Shown here piece by piece: positions 1-13,260 of a DNA stretch of 64,000 nt. The stretch comes from Isoetes taiwanensis. Taxonomy: Eukaryota; Streptophyta; Lycopodiopsida; Isoetales; Isoetaceae. The position numbers and the translations under genes are program-made. The notes beneath the pieces were generated by a model. That model was not told the origin of the DNA and did not search any database. It saw nothing but the letters and a program-made list of their open reading frames with translations. The stretch is from positions 937,848 to 1,001,847 of the forward strand of contig JAJEKV010000033.1 of NCBI GenBank assembly GCA_021234155.1. The letters run 5' to 3'. Numbering within the stretch: position 1 is the stretch's first letter; each line of letters starts with the position of its first letter.

Positions 1-897
1 GCCGCATCTACAAGTGTGCTAGAGAGGCTACTCTAGGAGCATCAACTACAAAGCTTTTAGGTCTCTACCCCCTCCCAATACAAGGAGTTCATAGAGATAC
101 ATCATACATATACTTCACGTAGAACTAAAGAACTAGATCTAATCTACATCATAGAGTTAGGTTCTTTAGTTAGAATCTGCTATCTAGAGATCTATAGGGC
201 TGCTATGGGCAATTTAAGAGGCTAAACCTACCATTCGATGGTCGAAATGGGGTTTAGACTACTAAATTGCCTAAATACCGATCCTTGGAGTTCCTCCTCC
301 CACCTGAGCTCGACCATCTGGCCAAAACGCTTGAATCAAGGGAAACTAACGCTGCAATCCTCTCGTGCAGAGTTCGGGAGGCTTTTTTAATTTGCTGAGG
401 CAGCCAAAACAGAGTTCTAAAACCCTAGAAACGAAAATGGGCAAGTTAGGGTTCTCCTACTTAAATAGACAAGGGGTTGGCTAGGGGTTTCCACCATCCC
501 CTTTTAGGCATGTGGGATAATTGGGAAAAGGGCCCACTTGCCTTTAAGGGCTAGGTGGCCAAATGTGCCCACATGGAAATGTATGGCAACTTTGCAAATG
601 TGCTCACATGGAAATGTGTGCACATTAATGAATGTGTACATTGGAAAATGTGCACATTAATGCACCTCAATGGTATGGCCCACTTGGCATCAAGTGGCCA
701 CATGGAAATGTGTGCCCACATTAATGTGTACATTGGAAAATGTGCACATTAATACTAATGCACATTCTTAGCAAGTTGCCCCTTAGGCTACCCACTTGGC
801 TACACGCCGGCGTACCGTCGGTCCGGTGGTGTATGCACGCTGGATCGCGGGCATAATATACGTCCCCGGAGCCGTATCTTCGTATTTGAACGTCACA
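1..897 (-). mobile_element. Gypsy-type LTR fragment, inverted, cut by the window edge
   Basis: Read on the minus strand, this starts at 897 with TGTGACGTT, the same opening as the well-defined LTR at 55339-56742. It shares scattered motifs with the other LTRs here, for example the 'ggtctctaccccctccca' stretch near 60-80, which recurs inverted near 58720 and in the same orientation near 57260. No coding sequence is visible. The other end lies outside the window, so it is unclear whether this is a solo LTR, a 5' LTR or a 3' LTR. The assignment rests on shared termini and motifs, not on a full alignment. Confidence 0.5.
569..756. repeat. Minisatellite-like cluster inside the LTR
   Basis: A block beginning CACATGGAAATGTGTG and ending near TGTGCACATTAAT occurs at 605-662 and again at 699-753. 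A shorter related piece lies at 569-587. The blocks contain short palindromes such as AATGTGCACATT, so local hairpins are possible. The short open frames here on both strands are by-products of the repeat. Confidence 0.75.
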
Positions 898-3616
898 GAG
901 AATCTCACGACTAATGAACTCACCTATATGTTGTGGTGATTGTCCAAATTTTATAGAATTTGGCAGTTTCTGTAACAGTCTAGAACTGCATTCTTGAGTT
1001 TTCCTACCATAAGCAGACGTAAACCTTGGTAAAATTGGAAGTGCTTGCCTATATATGATAGGACACATTGATTTGTATGTTTTCAGCTTTGGTTGCTATC
1101 ATCTAACATCCGTGGAAGCCGCCAAAACCCATTTTATTAAAAAATGCTGCTTACGGTTTAGGAATTATTTCTCTCTTATTATTACAAGTTTTGGCTTAAT
1201 TCTTGTGGCCATGAGTTGTTAACTATATGAAGTACAATGTCATGTTTTTTTGGAGTGTTCATAAGTTATATCAACTTCTAAATTTAATAGAGATTTTTTT
1301 ATACAGAATTTTGGACAAAATTATATGTTAAAATCCTCCAAATCACCATCTATAAGTATCACGAGGGTAATAAATGATGCATTCTACTTATACCTACGTA
1401 GAAACTCACTCTATCAACTTGCATATAAGGTAATTAGGGTTTGACCATGCAATTAACTAGATTTAAAGATGATGTACAGCCATAGGATTAACACATTAGA
1501 GGTTAAAAATTTGAGTTAATTCCAAAATTATAGGCTGAAGACTGAGAATTTACATAGCTAATGATGTTTATTGATGAATGAAAGTGAAGATCTTGAAGTT
1601 TAACTATGAGAATCATTAGTTAGACCACATGACATTTGATGTGTCTTGCTCGCCTTTGTAGAGAACACGCTACATTTCTCCAAATAAGCCTTCTAAATGA
1701 TTCAATAATATGACAAGGGACATATATATAGGTCCACTATATAGGTTATGTGGCCTTCTTGCAAAAAAATACGGAGAAACATAGTTATTTCTTACTAGAA
1801 TAAAACTGGTATATCTATTGCTGCTATAAAGCATTGGAGTTTTAGTAAGATAACGTTACATGTAGGTCATCTTTCATATACACTATATTTTTCATGAATG
1901 TGGGCCTTCCTTTGCAATATAACTCTGAATTTTCACATTGAAATAACATATTATTTGGAAGATACGAGTATAATTAAACATGGACCATTTATAGTCCATG
2001 ACTATGCCAATTGTATAGAGCAAATATCTCTCTCTAGCCTTATCCATTTTGTCCCTATAATGATACCATAGTTTCTTATATTTAATAATATAATTTTTTA
2101 AAAGGTGTGAGTGGAAGTCCATGTAGATTGAATTGGTGAATAAGTACCCCATAAATTCACAATTGTTTGTACTTTAAATATTGCCCTCAAATTATACAAG
2201 CTGCCTAACCAATCAATTTTATCCTATAGAGAACTCCCAGATGCATAATCTCTATTCCAAAGTTGGGATCAAAATTGATTAAGATGTTGCCTCTATTAAT
2301 TTTTAAACTTCCAGTCATCCGGATCAATAATGGTCTCAAGTGGAACTCACATATAATCTAACTTGACTCTTTGTATGGTCATAAACTTTCATATTTTTTC
2401 TTTAAACTTTTTTGCATTGATTTTATAACATGGGAAATTTTGAGAGTGTGACTTTTCAAAGTCACATCTCGAGGCATAAATCTAGAATAAACATAGAAGA
2501 CATATTTGAAGTTAATGTTGTAAAGATAAATTCAAATCTCAAGGTTATGCTCAACAAATATTTTCATTACTCAAGGTAATCAGAAGCTATTCAAATCCCA
2601 AAATTCAACTTGAGATCGATTAACATAAGGAAGTTATTTATTTTAAATGGAGCTCTGAACCAGTAATGGGCTCAGGTTCAGAAACCTTTCTTGATTTTTT
2701 GTGTTTTTAATGAGTTTGTTTTTCCATTGGTTTCATACCACTTTGAACTTTCATGCTATGATTTTTTGGAGGACATCATAGAGTAATTGTGCCTCTATAT
2801 GCGAAAATATTAATCATTTTTACAGGTTCCTTAAAATTGAGATAAAAAATGATAACTCAAATATCAAATTCAAGGCCAGCCAATATTTTTATGGGATGGA
2901 GGAACTTGTCAACTGCATAGATATCAAATATTAGCTCAAAATGCATTTTCTTATAAAAGTTGTTGTATTTAAACTACAACTGCCTTCTGGGAACCATACT
3001 TGGTTCTGAGGAGGCAGAAAGCAGTTTTGACCCTGTCATGTTTGAATAACCCTATCTTTCTTCACAGACTTCGGATTGGCATGTGGTTTTTTGTGTCTTT
3101 TTCTCTATCTCGTGTAGAAAAATATCATGGTAACCAAAAAATTTGAAAATATCTTTTTGTTAAAACAGTTTAACTTTATTTAAATATGAACCTTTTGGTA
3201 CTTGACCCCCCTGCGTTTGTTAGAGCATAACTTACAAGAATGGAGGTATATATATTTTTAGATATTTTTCTAATAGAACAGGACTGCTATATATGAACTT
3301 CTAAGAAGGGTTCGAATAGATTTTGTGCTGTTGATTTTATACGGATTTTAAAGTGAACACTACAAATGGACCATTTTTGGTCCATCATGGGACAACTCTA
3401 GTGTTAAAGGAAAGATAGAGGTATGAGTTACATTTTCTGCTAAAACTTAAGCTGTCTGTGAATTTTTTTTGGGGGATATTAGCCAAAAAATAGGGTTATG
3501 AAAAGACCCCTACTGTAATTAGTAGGGGTCAACTCATCCTATTAGTTACAAATTTAAGGTTTTTTTCATATAAAAAACACAGGGGTCCAGCATAATCCTA
3601 CGGTAGGAGGTAGGAT
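898..3616. other. AT-rich stretch without a recognisable gene
   Basis: No convincing coding frame or domain is visible on either strand. The longest frame, 86 codons on the minus strand near 1892-2152, has no recognisable motif and begins with a chance start. The only structures noted are a perfect short hairpin at 3505-3530 and several poly-T runs. Confidence 0.6.
3505..3530. repeat. Short perfect inverted repeat
   Basis: GACCCCTACT and its exact reverse complement AGTAGGGGTC flank a six-base loop (GTAATT). There is no gene next to it and no T-run that would make it a terminator. It may be a remnant of a small inverted-repeat element. Confidence 0.6.
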
Positions 3617-5839
3617 TTTTTTTATAAATAATGTATTGCATTAATCATAATGATGAACATTTATCTAACTAATGGTTAGATCTTGGCATATAACCTGACC
3701 TTGGTCTAGTATATTGTATCTGGAAGAAGATAATACCCTTGCATGCATGCTAAAATACAAGTGGTTATAAGATTGACCATATATATGGATCAATGGACTT
3801 TATGGCCAAGGATAGTTTTAATAAAAAGATTTTTCTAGATGTAAAGTGCACAGCCGAATGCATTAATGACCATATCTAGGGCAAAGAAATCTGGAGCAGG
3901 TCGGACTCCTTGGAAACGTATATTGGCATGCCGCCAGACTTTAATAGAGCAGGTATGCCTCGATAAGATACTTAGATTTATGAAATGGGTTACATTTCGG
4001 ATGGATGGTCTGGTAGCCATAGCTCAGATGAAGAGTCTACGCCAAAAACAGAGGAGGAGCGTGAACTTCTGTGGTGTAGAAACACTGTAAGACTGCAGAA
4101 TCTAAGCATGAATAGAAGGGGTGGCGGTAGAGGTTTTGATACCAAAAAGAGTTATGATGGAGGAAATACCAGCTTTGCTGCTAAAAGAGGTGGAGGATTC
4201 GGTAGGAATCAAGCTGGCCACTATAGAAGCAACAATAATGCTGATTATTACGTCCCTGAGACTCAAGTGGACGAGTTAGAGTCGGATGATGAAGAAAATA
4301 TGTCTGATCCCATATCTGAATTAAGCCAGGTTGATATTCGACAAACTATAAGCCTAAGGTTTTAACCCCTTTCCCCTTTTTTTTAATAAAAAGGTGATAG
4401 CATTCTATATTCTATATGATTTGTTAATATCTTCTTTGATCTTTGGAGCTAGAAAGGCCGCGAATGAGTCCTTTTTAAAAACCTTTTAAATGTCTAACAT
4501 ATCTTAAGGCTTGAAAGCTATGTGAAGTATTGCGTGACGGATCCGCATATTATTTGCACCGCATTACATTACATGTTTAAAAGGGAGTATATAATACCAT
4601 GGCTTAACGACATTTCTCTTTTCAGATATCTTGAATATTCTTTATGTAATAACGAGTTAGTTCTTTAAATTCTGACTTTGTTGTCTATTTCTATGCATTC
4701 TTAGTAGGCTAATTATTTTTCAAAACAAAGGTACAAGGTTGGGTGAAAGGCGAAGAGCCAAGAATCACCCAAAGTACCTTTTTGGCCCTTGTTGCATTAA
4801 TGGATTATTGCTAATGTACACATGATTGGTCAATTTGCCGTCGTGGTGATTCTTCTCCCAATGTATTTGCTTTGCTGTTATGAAGTATAGTGGCTCAAAC
4901 GGATGTGGATCTAGGTGTTTTGATGAATGATACAACCAAATGTTCAACCACAACAAACATTGATTTTGAAAAGATTATGACTCGACAAAGACCCCGCCTA
5001 AATGCTTATCTTTGGTGATATCTATTTTTCTATTAAGATCTGAAATATGTAGATGCATAGTTGGTTGCTTCTTCTCTATTGCCATAAGGGCATTTTTCTC
5101 CAGAAGGTTAGTATATGGAATATCATTTTGTGATAAACTTAAATCCGGGTCCTGGCTCATAAAACTTGCAGTAACCAGACCATATTATGTCGTTTTGAAC
5201 AGTAGGGTTTTTTTAAATATACCAATGGTTTTTGAAAAAATTGAATATGAATGATAACAATGGGAAGTTGGACCTGTTATTGCAGAAAAAACGTTGTTCA
5301 AATTAAGCCTATGCTTCTAGGTTTAATGTATTAAACCATAAGTATGATTTTGGGTTCGGTTTCCCTTTTGTTTTTGTTCTCTTTGTTTAAAAAAAGGGAT
5401 GGATAATATGTTATGAAATAGATCATGGCCATAGCAAGAGATATAATCTCTCAATGACTCTGATATAAATGAAATAATTAATAAAGTCAATATTCTGTAA
5501 AAGAAAACACCGAAGGCGCCTAATAGTGACCATGAAGCCGCTATTAATTAGGAGTCTTGTTTGGAACAAACTCCGGCAAATGCATATGTCAGAGTATAAT
5601 GACATGCATATAAAAGTGCAAAACAGGGTAAGGTTAAAATGAGATATGTCCATGAAGAGATATATGTGTACAAGTGGAATGCATGCGTGAGTGTAACATG
5701 CAGAGACAAATTACATGGTAACAAATGATAAAGATAAAATGATATGCTTTTATCGAACTGAACTTAATATGTTAAAACCTTTCATTTGGTCTATAAATTT
5801 AAAAGATTTATCTTCTTAATAGTCTAATGGGAGATATAT
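3617..5839. repeat. 2.5-kb retroposon-like repeat, copy 1, first part
   Basis: This segment and 13984-14284 together match 27585-30095 in inverted orientation over about 2.5 kb; a LINE has split copy 1. The outer edge reads AGGATTTTTTTT at about 3612-3620 and the same AGGAT plus T-run recurs at the inner edge near 14284. This looks like a target-site duplication, so the element was probably inserted as a unit. Read on the minus strand it ends in an A-run, as a retroposon would. It contains an RGG-box ORF on the plus strand, and the rest is AT-rich with no recognised domain. Confidence 0.65.
3985..4365 (+). CDS. RGG-box, acidic-tailed ORF inside the repeat (gag-like or captured exon)
   Basis: The 126-codon frame has three zones: a Ser/Glu-rich start (SDGWSGSHSSDEEST), a glycine-arginine zone with RRGGGRGF and KRGGGFGRN at about residues 43-75, and an acidic tail (ELESDDEEN) ending in a normal stop. 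RGG boxes bind RNA, and such mixtures occur in retroelement Gag proteins as well as cellular RNA-binding proteins. Upstream, another frame (3866-4090) overlaps with a plausible coding bias, so a splice or frameshift may join them. The inverted copy near 29340-29720 encodes a broken version on the opposite strand. I do not recognise a family. Confidence 0.35.
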   Translation: MGYISDGWSGSHSSDEESTPKTEEERELLWCRNTVRLQNLSMNRRGGGRGFDTKKSYDGGNTSFAAKRGGGFGRNQAGHYRSNNNADYYVPETQVDELESDDEENMSDPISELSQVDIRQTISLRF

Positions 5840-5840
5840 A

Positions 5841-5860
5841 GAATAGAATAGAATAGAATA
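5841..5860. repeat. (GAATA)4 tail of the LINE
   Basis: Four GAATA units lie exactly at the junction with the target site. On the LINE's own strand this is a 3'-terminal pentanucleotide repeat instead of poly-A. Equivalent tails occur at 49414-49434 and 61434-61449. Confidence 0.8.
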
Positions 5861-7199
5861 CATTTATGTCCCTTATGCCATAAGGCCCCCTCGGACTTGT
5901 GTAGCATGGGCGAAGCTCCCTAAAAGGGTGCTACTAGCACATCACGCCGTTATAATGTAGCCTTTTTAATCAAGGTGACTTTTTTCTTTTAATACCGGCA
6001 TCCCGCTTTACCTCGGCTTCTTGGCCGTGCAGTGATGCGTCGTTATCAATCGACTTTTAGCCGAAATTTGTGTGAGGCTTATACGACTCGTTTTGTACGG
6101 ATCATATTACAAGCCCTCTTCAATTGTGGTACTTCTGTCCGGTCTAGTCGCCATTCATGGATCGCCTGCGCGGATCTCCTTAATGATTCTCACATCTCCA
6201 TCACTGCGGACCGGTTCCCCCACCTTATATTTCTATATCTGTCCCTCGATGTCTCCATATATCTAAGCGGTCACTAATCATATGGTTTCCTATCCTCTAT
6301 TCTCCCCCGCCACAGACTCTGCATATCCCGGCCCTCCTTTGTCTACCCCTCTCCACCGTCTTTTTCGATTCTTAGATCATGGCTTCCCATCCTAAATCGG
6401 CTAGTGTGTCCCTTCTGCTTTTCCCAATATGTTATCCCTGTGATATTCGATGTCCCATTTGTTGGTCCGGATTGAAAACTTGTATGAGCCCTCCTGTCTT
6501 TGGTCTGTATGCCTCTGCGGCCCATGCTCTGTCGCTATGTCTCAGCCCACTCCTCATTCCAATTGCCCTCTTCTATTAGATCACTTTCGAGTTTAATCCC
6601 ATCCGCCCGTCCATGTTGCCACTTCTTTAAACCATCCGGTGCTTTCGAGGATATATGATTTTGCTTGATTCTTCGCAGTTGCAATCTTTGAACGATTTTC
6701 CTTTTGTATGTCTCCCCGCGTTGTCTTCCTCGCAGGTACCTTTTATGGTTCTTTCCCATGCTCTCACTTCCATTGGTTTTGCCTTGTCCCGAGGACCATG
6801 ATTGTCGTGGCGTGTTTGTCCTTACCACTGAATTCTATGCAGGCCATTGCCTAAGTATTCCTTCCCCGCTTCTTTACATTAAACTCCGTCCCCATGCTTC
6901 ACAAGCCCGTGACAATTGAGTGGTGGCTATTGCCTAACCGAATAGATAACATTTGATGTCCCAATCGGTTATTCTACTTCATTAAAGTTTTTCATGTTAA
7001 AGTAGCTTCCTATAGTTTTTGGAATCTAGCGTTAGCTCCTTTGGCCCATTTCCTCGTGCCATGCGATCATAACCTAGATATCTCAGATTCCTCGTTGGTT
7101 CCTCTATCTCTTCACCTTTATATCTGAAAGGTTTATGCCCCGCTCTTGTATCCAAAGATGACTATCTTAGTTTTTGCTAGATTCACCGTCACGATCGTG

Positions 7200-8010
7200 A
7201 TCCTCCGCCTGCAATTGTTCTAGAATTTTTGAGCAAATTGTGCATTCCCTTTGTTCTTTGTTGCCATCATACTAAGATCATCCCGCATATAGCATTATCT
7301 ACCTTCGTGTCTCCTAGTGTGGGGGCATACTGCGTCTCCATGCTTTTCTCGCTATGTACCCCTCAGAGTGCGTCTATGTATATTCCAAGCGAGTTGGGGA
7401 TAACGGGCAGCCCCGCTTTACACGATTATCACGATTATCGGCGTCCTTCTGTTCCATCTTAGCATACACCTTGTGGTATAGTCTTGCTATCGATCCTACC
7501 ATATTTTCGGGGCTTGCATGTCCATCAATCTTTTTAGCAACTTCCCTCTCGATCAGTATCAAATGCTTTTTTCTCAAATCTACAAAGCAACAGATATTTT
7601 CCTTCCCGCACTTTGTTCTTCGCTCTATTAATATCCTAAGGGTCACGAGGTGATCCGTGGGTTGAGTGCTCGTGTCTGAACCCCGCTTGCCCCTGTGCTC
7701 ATATTTCCTTCTTTCACGCCCATTTCTTTAGTTTGTTATCCAATACCTTTCCAAACCATTTTGCGAAAATCGAGCTTACCATTATTGTCCCTGTAATTCC
7801 ACGGATCTTTTCTATTTCCTGCCTTATGTAGAGGTATGACTCTATTGTATGTCCATCTGCCTGAAGTCCTCGTATGTATGATGCCATTGAAAATGTCCTC
7901 GTAACTTTGTCTGCGATTTACGTTTCGCACACTTCAAATGAGTTCCGGTTTGGTAGTATAGATCCGGTGCTTTATGATTGGCCATCTGTTTAGGGCAAGG
8001 CATTACTTCT
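7200..8010 (-). pseudogene. LINE reverse transcriptase, broken
   Basis: Minus-strand pieces appear in the correct RT order. Near 7850-7780 is a VIPLHKAGNRKDP-like block, typical of the segment before the fingers domain. Near 7590 is FVDLRK (motif A region). At about 7395 is GCPLSPT (motif B), and at 7277-7289 is YADD, the catalytic motif C, read across one extra G. The extra G in the YADD codons and an extra A after FVDLRK both look like one-base indels in an otherwise conserved protein. Endonuclease and ORF1-like pieces lie upstream on the same strand. Confidence 0.75.
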
Positions 8011-8899
8011 AACATGTTGAAGCATGGTTTGTCCTTGATCATCTTTGTATTGGTATTGGTCTTTAGTCTTTGGAGGTGCCCCCTTTGTATAATTTGTCCA
8101 GTAACTCTCCCATCCCTCGATTCCAATGTCATCTTGCTTCGTTCTTTGTTTTCATATTGCCACCCCTCCTTTGTTTTTGAATCCTCTCCAAAATCTTAAG
8201 TCAGTTTTTTCAAAGATTTTCCCATGTACCATTGGTGTTGTAAAGCAAAGTTATTGTATCTCTTCTTCTTTAGTAATCTTATGTATCTTTGCCTTTTCTT
8301 CCCTAAAGATGTCTCCTTTCCCCCGGTGGTTTTCTTACATTCCTCTTGTATTCTCTACACTCATCATCATACCATCTTCAAGCTCTGAATGCCCCCGTTC
8401 TTCCCCGATTTTTGATCTTTTTCCCAAACACCTCTTGTTGCTACCCTTACCATGATGTCATTTAGGGTGTTTCCGTTTCTCATTTGCATTGTGCTTTCCC
8501 AGTTCCATTCTCCCATTTCCTCCTTGATCATTTGGGTGAAGGTTTCTCGCGTATTTCTCCGGAACTGAATCTTCACCTTGTCTTTATTATCTTCCTTTCT
8601 TTACATTTGTATCTTTTGTGGCGTCCCCCTAGCCCGGGATTGTTAGTTTTAATCGGTCTATGGCTTTCCCCTTTTCCCCGCTCGGCCATTCTTGTAGCAT
8701 CCAGGTCCTTCTATCCTTTCCGCCCGCTTGATCGTTCACAATTATATATAATCCACTATGCTCTTACCATGTGTGTTTTTGGCCTTCGTGAAACCTCCCG
8801 ATCCCTCCATTTTCCCACACCATTAGCTATAATCATCCCTCTGTTGCCGTGCAGACTTCCAACAATAATTCACCTCTAGCATTGACCTCACGCTTTATC

Positions 8900-9110
8900 T
8901 TACGTATCCCTCTGCCATTCCTGTGCCCTCGTCAGATACACTATCCTCGACCATCTTTCTCATCCGTTATGCGTACTTTGTGCCCTCGTTCATCGGCTTC
9001 GGCATTTAGATCTCCTACTATGATCATTGGTCCTTGCTCCTTCCATTTTCGTTATAGTCTCTCCCAGTTCAACAATTCCGACATATCAACTGTTTGGGGG
9101 TAATATGTAA
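8900..9110 (-). pseudogene. LINE AP-endonuclease fragment
   Basis: Minus-strand translation near 9031-8995 gives IIVGDLNAEADERGH, matching the GDLNA motif of apurinic-like endonucleases of non-LTR retrotransposons. It sits between the RT (lower coordinates) and the ORF1-like region (higher coordinates), as expected. The flanking frame is not continuous. Confidence 0.65.
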
Positions 9111-9841
9111 TTATCCAAACCATATCTTGTTTGTTTTTCAATTGATACTCAAAACCATATATCTTTTATTCATATCTGAATGTAACATACATGCGTTGTT
9201 AATCGTGACTATTATTCTTTATATAACAAGCCAAACCTCGTGACTCCCCTCCCTATTTTAAAAGTCCTGTCTTTCCAAAGATGTGAACAGTTGGTATCCT
9301 TCCTCCTCTCCGGTAGCCTTTTAACGTTATGCTCCCATGTCTCGCGTCGGGCATACTATGTCGTCACAGGTGGGCACCTTCCAATCTTTCTCCATCATCC
9401 CATGGGTACCCCCATGCAGTTCCAAAGCACCACAATGTCCCGGTCTTTTCCCCAGGTTGCTCCTTCGGGTCTCCGTGTTTTACGTACCATTGCCGTTCTC
9501 CTTGGTCTTCCCACAGTCTTCATTGTTGGGGTTGGCCCTCCAACCACTTGTGTTGCTCGCTCTTACGTTTCCCCCCGTTCCGGCTTCTTCCTATTACTCA
9601 TTGCGGTTTCCCTTACCAGCGAAGTGATTGCTCTTGAGTGCTTTGCCCCCTGCCGTCATTCTCCGGCCCTGTTGTATAGACATCGGGTATGTTTTCCTTC
9701 TCGCATCGGATGATTGATTTTGCTATCCCCGCAACCCCGGCTGGCGTTTCTGCCCGGTTGAGTCGCTTGTTCTCTCACCCTCTTGTGTATGTAGACCTTG
9801 CCATTCTTGACCCCCGCTGTATCCTGCTTGGTTCAGCTCCC

Positions 9842-10204
9842 CTAGCTTTGGCCAACTCCCCCCTGGCATTTTGTCTGCATCACCGTTAATGACTCATGTA
9901 CCTTGATTCCATTCCTCAATCCGGATCCCATTAAGAGGATCCTTTCCTTGGTTGCCATGTCCCTTAACGCCGGGTTTATGTGTCTCGATCTCCTCCTCCA
10001 TTGGCATGATCGTGGGGCTTTGATGATGACCCTGCGTTCCTTTGAACACCGCTTTCTATAACCTCTGCGGTAACTTTCGATATATATCCTCGTTAGGCCT
10101 CTCTCGCTACCCCCAATTAGCCTAACATCATGCTTAATTTTATTTTGCTCCTCATATTCCATTAAGTGTGGCTTTATCCTATCAAATGACTCCCATGCAT
10201 CCAC
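9842..10204 (-). pseudogene. LINE ORF1-like fragment
   Basis: This is a 120-codon minus-strand frame rich in Arg, Lys and Glu, with no membrane segment or named motif. Its position upstream of the endonuclease on the same strand suggests the nucleic-acid-binding first ORF of the LINE. Plus-strand frames at 9240-9713 are shadows of this GC-richer region. Function is inferred from position only. Confidence 0.35.
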
Positions 10205-11029
10205 TCAACATTTGATTTTTTCTAATTCAACCAACCTTTGCGGGATCTTTGCTTTCGCCTTCGATTTCGGTCCATTCTGCCAGTGCATTTCCTCATTCGC
10301 CTTCTCCACCCTCCCTACTCTCAAGTCCATGCTAGTGATGGCTGTCTTGTTGCCGTTGCACGCCAGCCAATGCGTTGAGTGCATCCAGGTTCGGGATCTT
10401 TGATTCTAGCCGCTTATCCATCTGCCCAGGAAGTCCCTAAGGTCCTCCTTGGCTCACCGGGGCTCTTGCTACATCCGGACCTTCTCTGGCTACTACTATT
10501 GATCTTTGTCGACCATAGCTCTCGCTTGCAAGAGAATCCCGTGGCGAAAGACTACGTATGTGGCTCTAGGCGGGGCTTTGCTTTGGCTCTCAATTGTAAG
10601 TTAGCCGCCGTCTCCCCTAAGGCTATATATTCCCCTCGATTCTAAACGGTATTTTTATTCGTAATTCCGCTTCTAATTTGAAATTCAAAATTTAAAATGC
10701 TAGATGCCCTCATTAATTAAAAGCCCGCCTCTTTTATTGTCTTTTACCTTCTTTTAGCTACATTGCCCAAGGTTGATCCTTTGGGGTTTTTCGGCTGATT
10801 AGTTGGGGATCAATACCGATGCGTATTGATTACGTTGGTATTTCGTCCGCACTGAATTTCTGAATCCCTGAATCTTTTTGTAGTTACAGATTCCTCAGAT
10901 TTCTATGCATGTGTCCTTTTGGTGGGCTGGAGTCATGTAAACAGAGGGGAGCCGTGCCCACGCTTCTCCCTGGTCTGTGGCGTGGGGTGAAAATCCTACT
11001 GTCCATAATTTCTCCAATCCTTAGTGTCG

Positions 11030-11410
11030 GCAGCTTTCTTCTGAGGTATTCTTCATACCTCGCTGTAAGTCATATGTTGTTCACAGATGTTACATTTTAT
11101 TATATCATAAGATATTATAATAAGTTTTAGTGGTCCGGGGTACCAGTTGGTGGGTCCAGCCCTCGCTATCCTGGTGTACGGCGGAGGCTTGGCCTCGCTG
11201 TCCCGTAGCTTGCCCCCGCCCCACCTTTTTTACTCACAGGCTTTGTAAAACAGAATGGAGGTATTCTCCATACCTCTCTAAATAAGTCATATGTCCCCCC
11301 AAAAAGCTAATGAGTTTTTGGTGGTCCTGTTACCAGTTGGTGGGTCTAGCCCTCGCTATCCTGGTGTACGGCGGAGGCATAGCCTCTCTGTCCCGTAGCT
11401 TGCCCCGTCC
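11030..11410. repeat. Two-copy tandem repeat, about 190 bp, in the LINE 5' region
   Basis: TACCAGTTGGTGGGTC begins at 11141 and again at 11331, followed in both copies by CCTCGCTATCCTGGTGTACG and the same downstream block. A GAGGTATTC..CATACCTC palindrome precedes each copy. Tandem monomers in the 5' region are a common feature of LINE promoters; that role is inferred. Confidence 0.7.
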
Positions 11411-12419
11411 GCCTTTTACTCTGTGGTTCCTTTGTTCTCTGTGTGTCCCTCCGCTGATCCCACCTTACTTGTATTTTTACGAGTATGGGTCTGCATGGCA
11501 AATTGTTCCTGTTCCTTGCCCATCTGTCCCTTATATGTCGCCCCTCATCTTGTACTCCCCTTTTTCGACGTGTTCATCACCTTTTCGCTCCGAGTCGACA
11601 TCCCCCACGATATGATCCATTTTGTCTAATTTCGCATGTTATCTTTTCCGCTCTATTGCCCAATGTAGCCCTGTCTCTTGTAGTGCTTCCCTATCCGGTA
11701 TATATATCTCACGGTGAAACTTATCAAGAATGTACTCCATCGGAACCCTTCCAAAGAACCTCTATTATGTTTTATATTGTTAGAGTCCATCATTTCCATA
11801 TCTTCCCATATATTCATGCCTTGTCTCCGGGGGGTATGATACTATGAATTGGATCATTTCATCACTAAGGCAATTTTAAGACTACTACAGTGGAACTAAT
11901 TTATCGTAACAATATATTACCTTAGTTTTTCTTGATTTTTACTTGATTTTTATTGATTTTATTGAGGCCGCTCTACCATTGACAACTATTACTTCAATAT
12001 TACCTTCATTCAAAAATTTCTCCATACGAGATATTACATATTCAAACATATTACATTGAGATCATGTTCCAAAGATTCGACTATGTCCAATTCTTCCTTC
12101 TTCATCTATGCATTCGGTTATCAAACAAGTCATCCAAAATTTGTTACATTAAGCCCTTCCCCGGCTTTTACAACCTTTCCTATCCAAAATCTATAATCGA
12201 TTTTTGTCATACCAGAAATTAGACCCCTTGATCGGGATTATCCGTGACCACAACATAGTCGAAGCCGGTACTTATTATATATTCTTGGCAACCTCCATTT
12301 GCTGATATCGTTCTTTGGCTCTAAATAATCACGATCATAGGTTTATCTTAAACGTAAAACAAGACAGAACCTAATAGAATAGATTAAAACAAAAAAGAAA
12401 AGATAGGACCGAAAAAAGC

Positions 12420-13260
12420 AGCCAGCATGCATCCCTTTTCTTGGAAAGAAAGACTAATTTTTGGCTTCTTTTCCCTCCAGTTCCCCAATCTTCTTAACCT
12501 TTTCCGTGTTTCTCCCTATGCACGCCTAATGCAAGATTTAAAAATCCACTGGATTCTTTTTCACAACAAAGAGATACAGACTTTCCCCAAATCACATACC
12601 AAAAGATTGTGTTGGAAATTAGAGGACCTTTTGTACAAAGAAGATGGACCTGAATCTGTTGAAGCATTGCATGGTTCGATCCAGTCTTGGCGTCACAAAG
12701 GTCGCTCTTGTCGCCCAATACTCGGTGAACTTCCAGCAATCCTAGGGTATAACCACTATCTCGCATGGACCGTGGGCGTGATGAAATTGCCACAAGATAA
12801 GCAATGAACGCGGCCAAGAATCGATGCATGACCTGCAGCCTTAAGCGGCATTTACAAGCGCCAAAGCGGATGCACCAGTGGATTAAGCTCTTCTAGATCT
12901 CGGTTGAATGGCACCGTGAGGTTGCCTGAGTGCCGTAGCCGGGGCGCTTCGCCGTACCTTTTCCTCCCCAAAAATCACTCGGAACTTTCTTACCCCCGTC
13001 CATCCCTTCGCTTCGAGTCGCGTTTGAGGTCGGGACGCGATGGCACTTCCTCATTAGGGCCTAATTTCTCGAACTTCGTGCACGAGGGCTCGGCGCACCC
13101 GTGAGATATTCACGCTCACTCTTTCCTTCCGTCACCATCATTATATAGATTTTAGGGTAATTAGGGTATACGAAACTGCCGACTTTCCATTTATTAATTA
13201 AGGCCCCCCTTAAACGCCCGGTCTTGTCCTACCCTCACAGTTTTTCGGCTCGCTAATCCC
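12420..13260. other. LINE 5' region with a 126-codon frame of unclear meaning
   Basis: A plus-strand frame at 12427-12807 and an overlapping minus-strand frame at 12829-12494 both run more than 100 codons. Neither shows a recognisable domain. Being inside the LINE upstream of its ORF1, this may be untranslated DNA or sequence captured by the element. I assign no function. Confidence 0.25.

Noticed and set aside
721-1068. 115-codon minus-strand frame
   Set aside because: It starts outside the LTR and runs into the minisatellite, with no domain. Chance open frame.
9240-9713. 157-codon plus-strand frame
   Set aside because: It lies antisense to the LINE ORF1/endonuclease region, which reads in consistent order on the minus strand. 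Its Pro/Leu/Ser/Phe content is a typical shadow.
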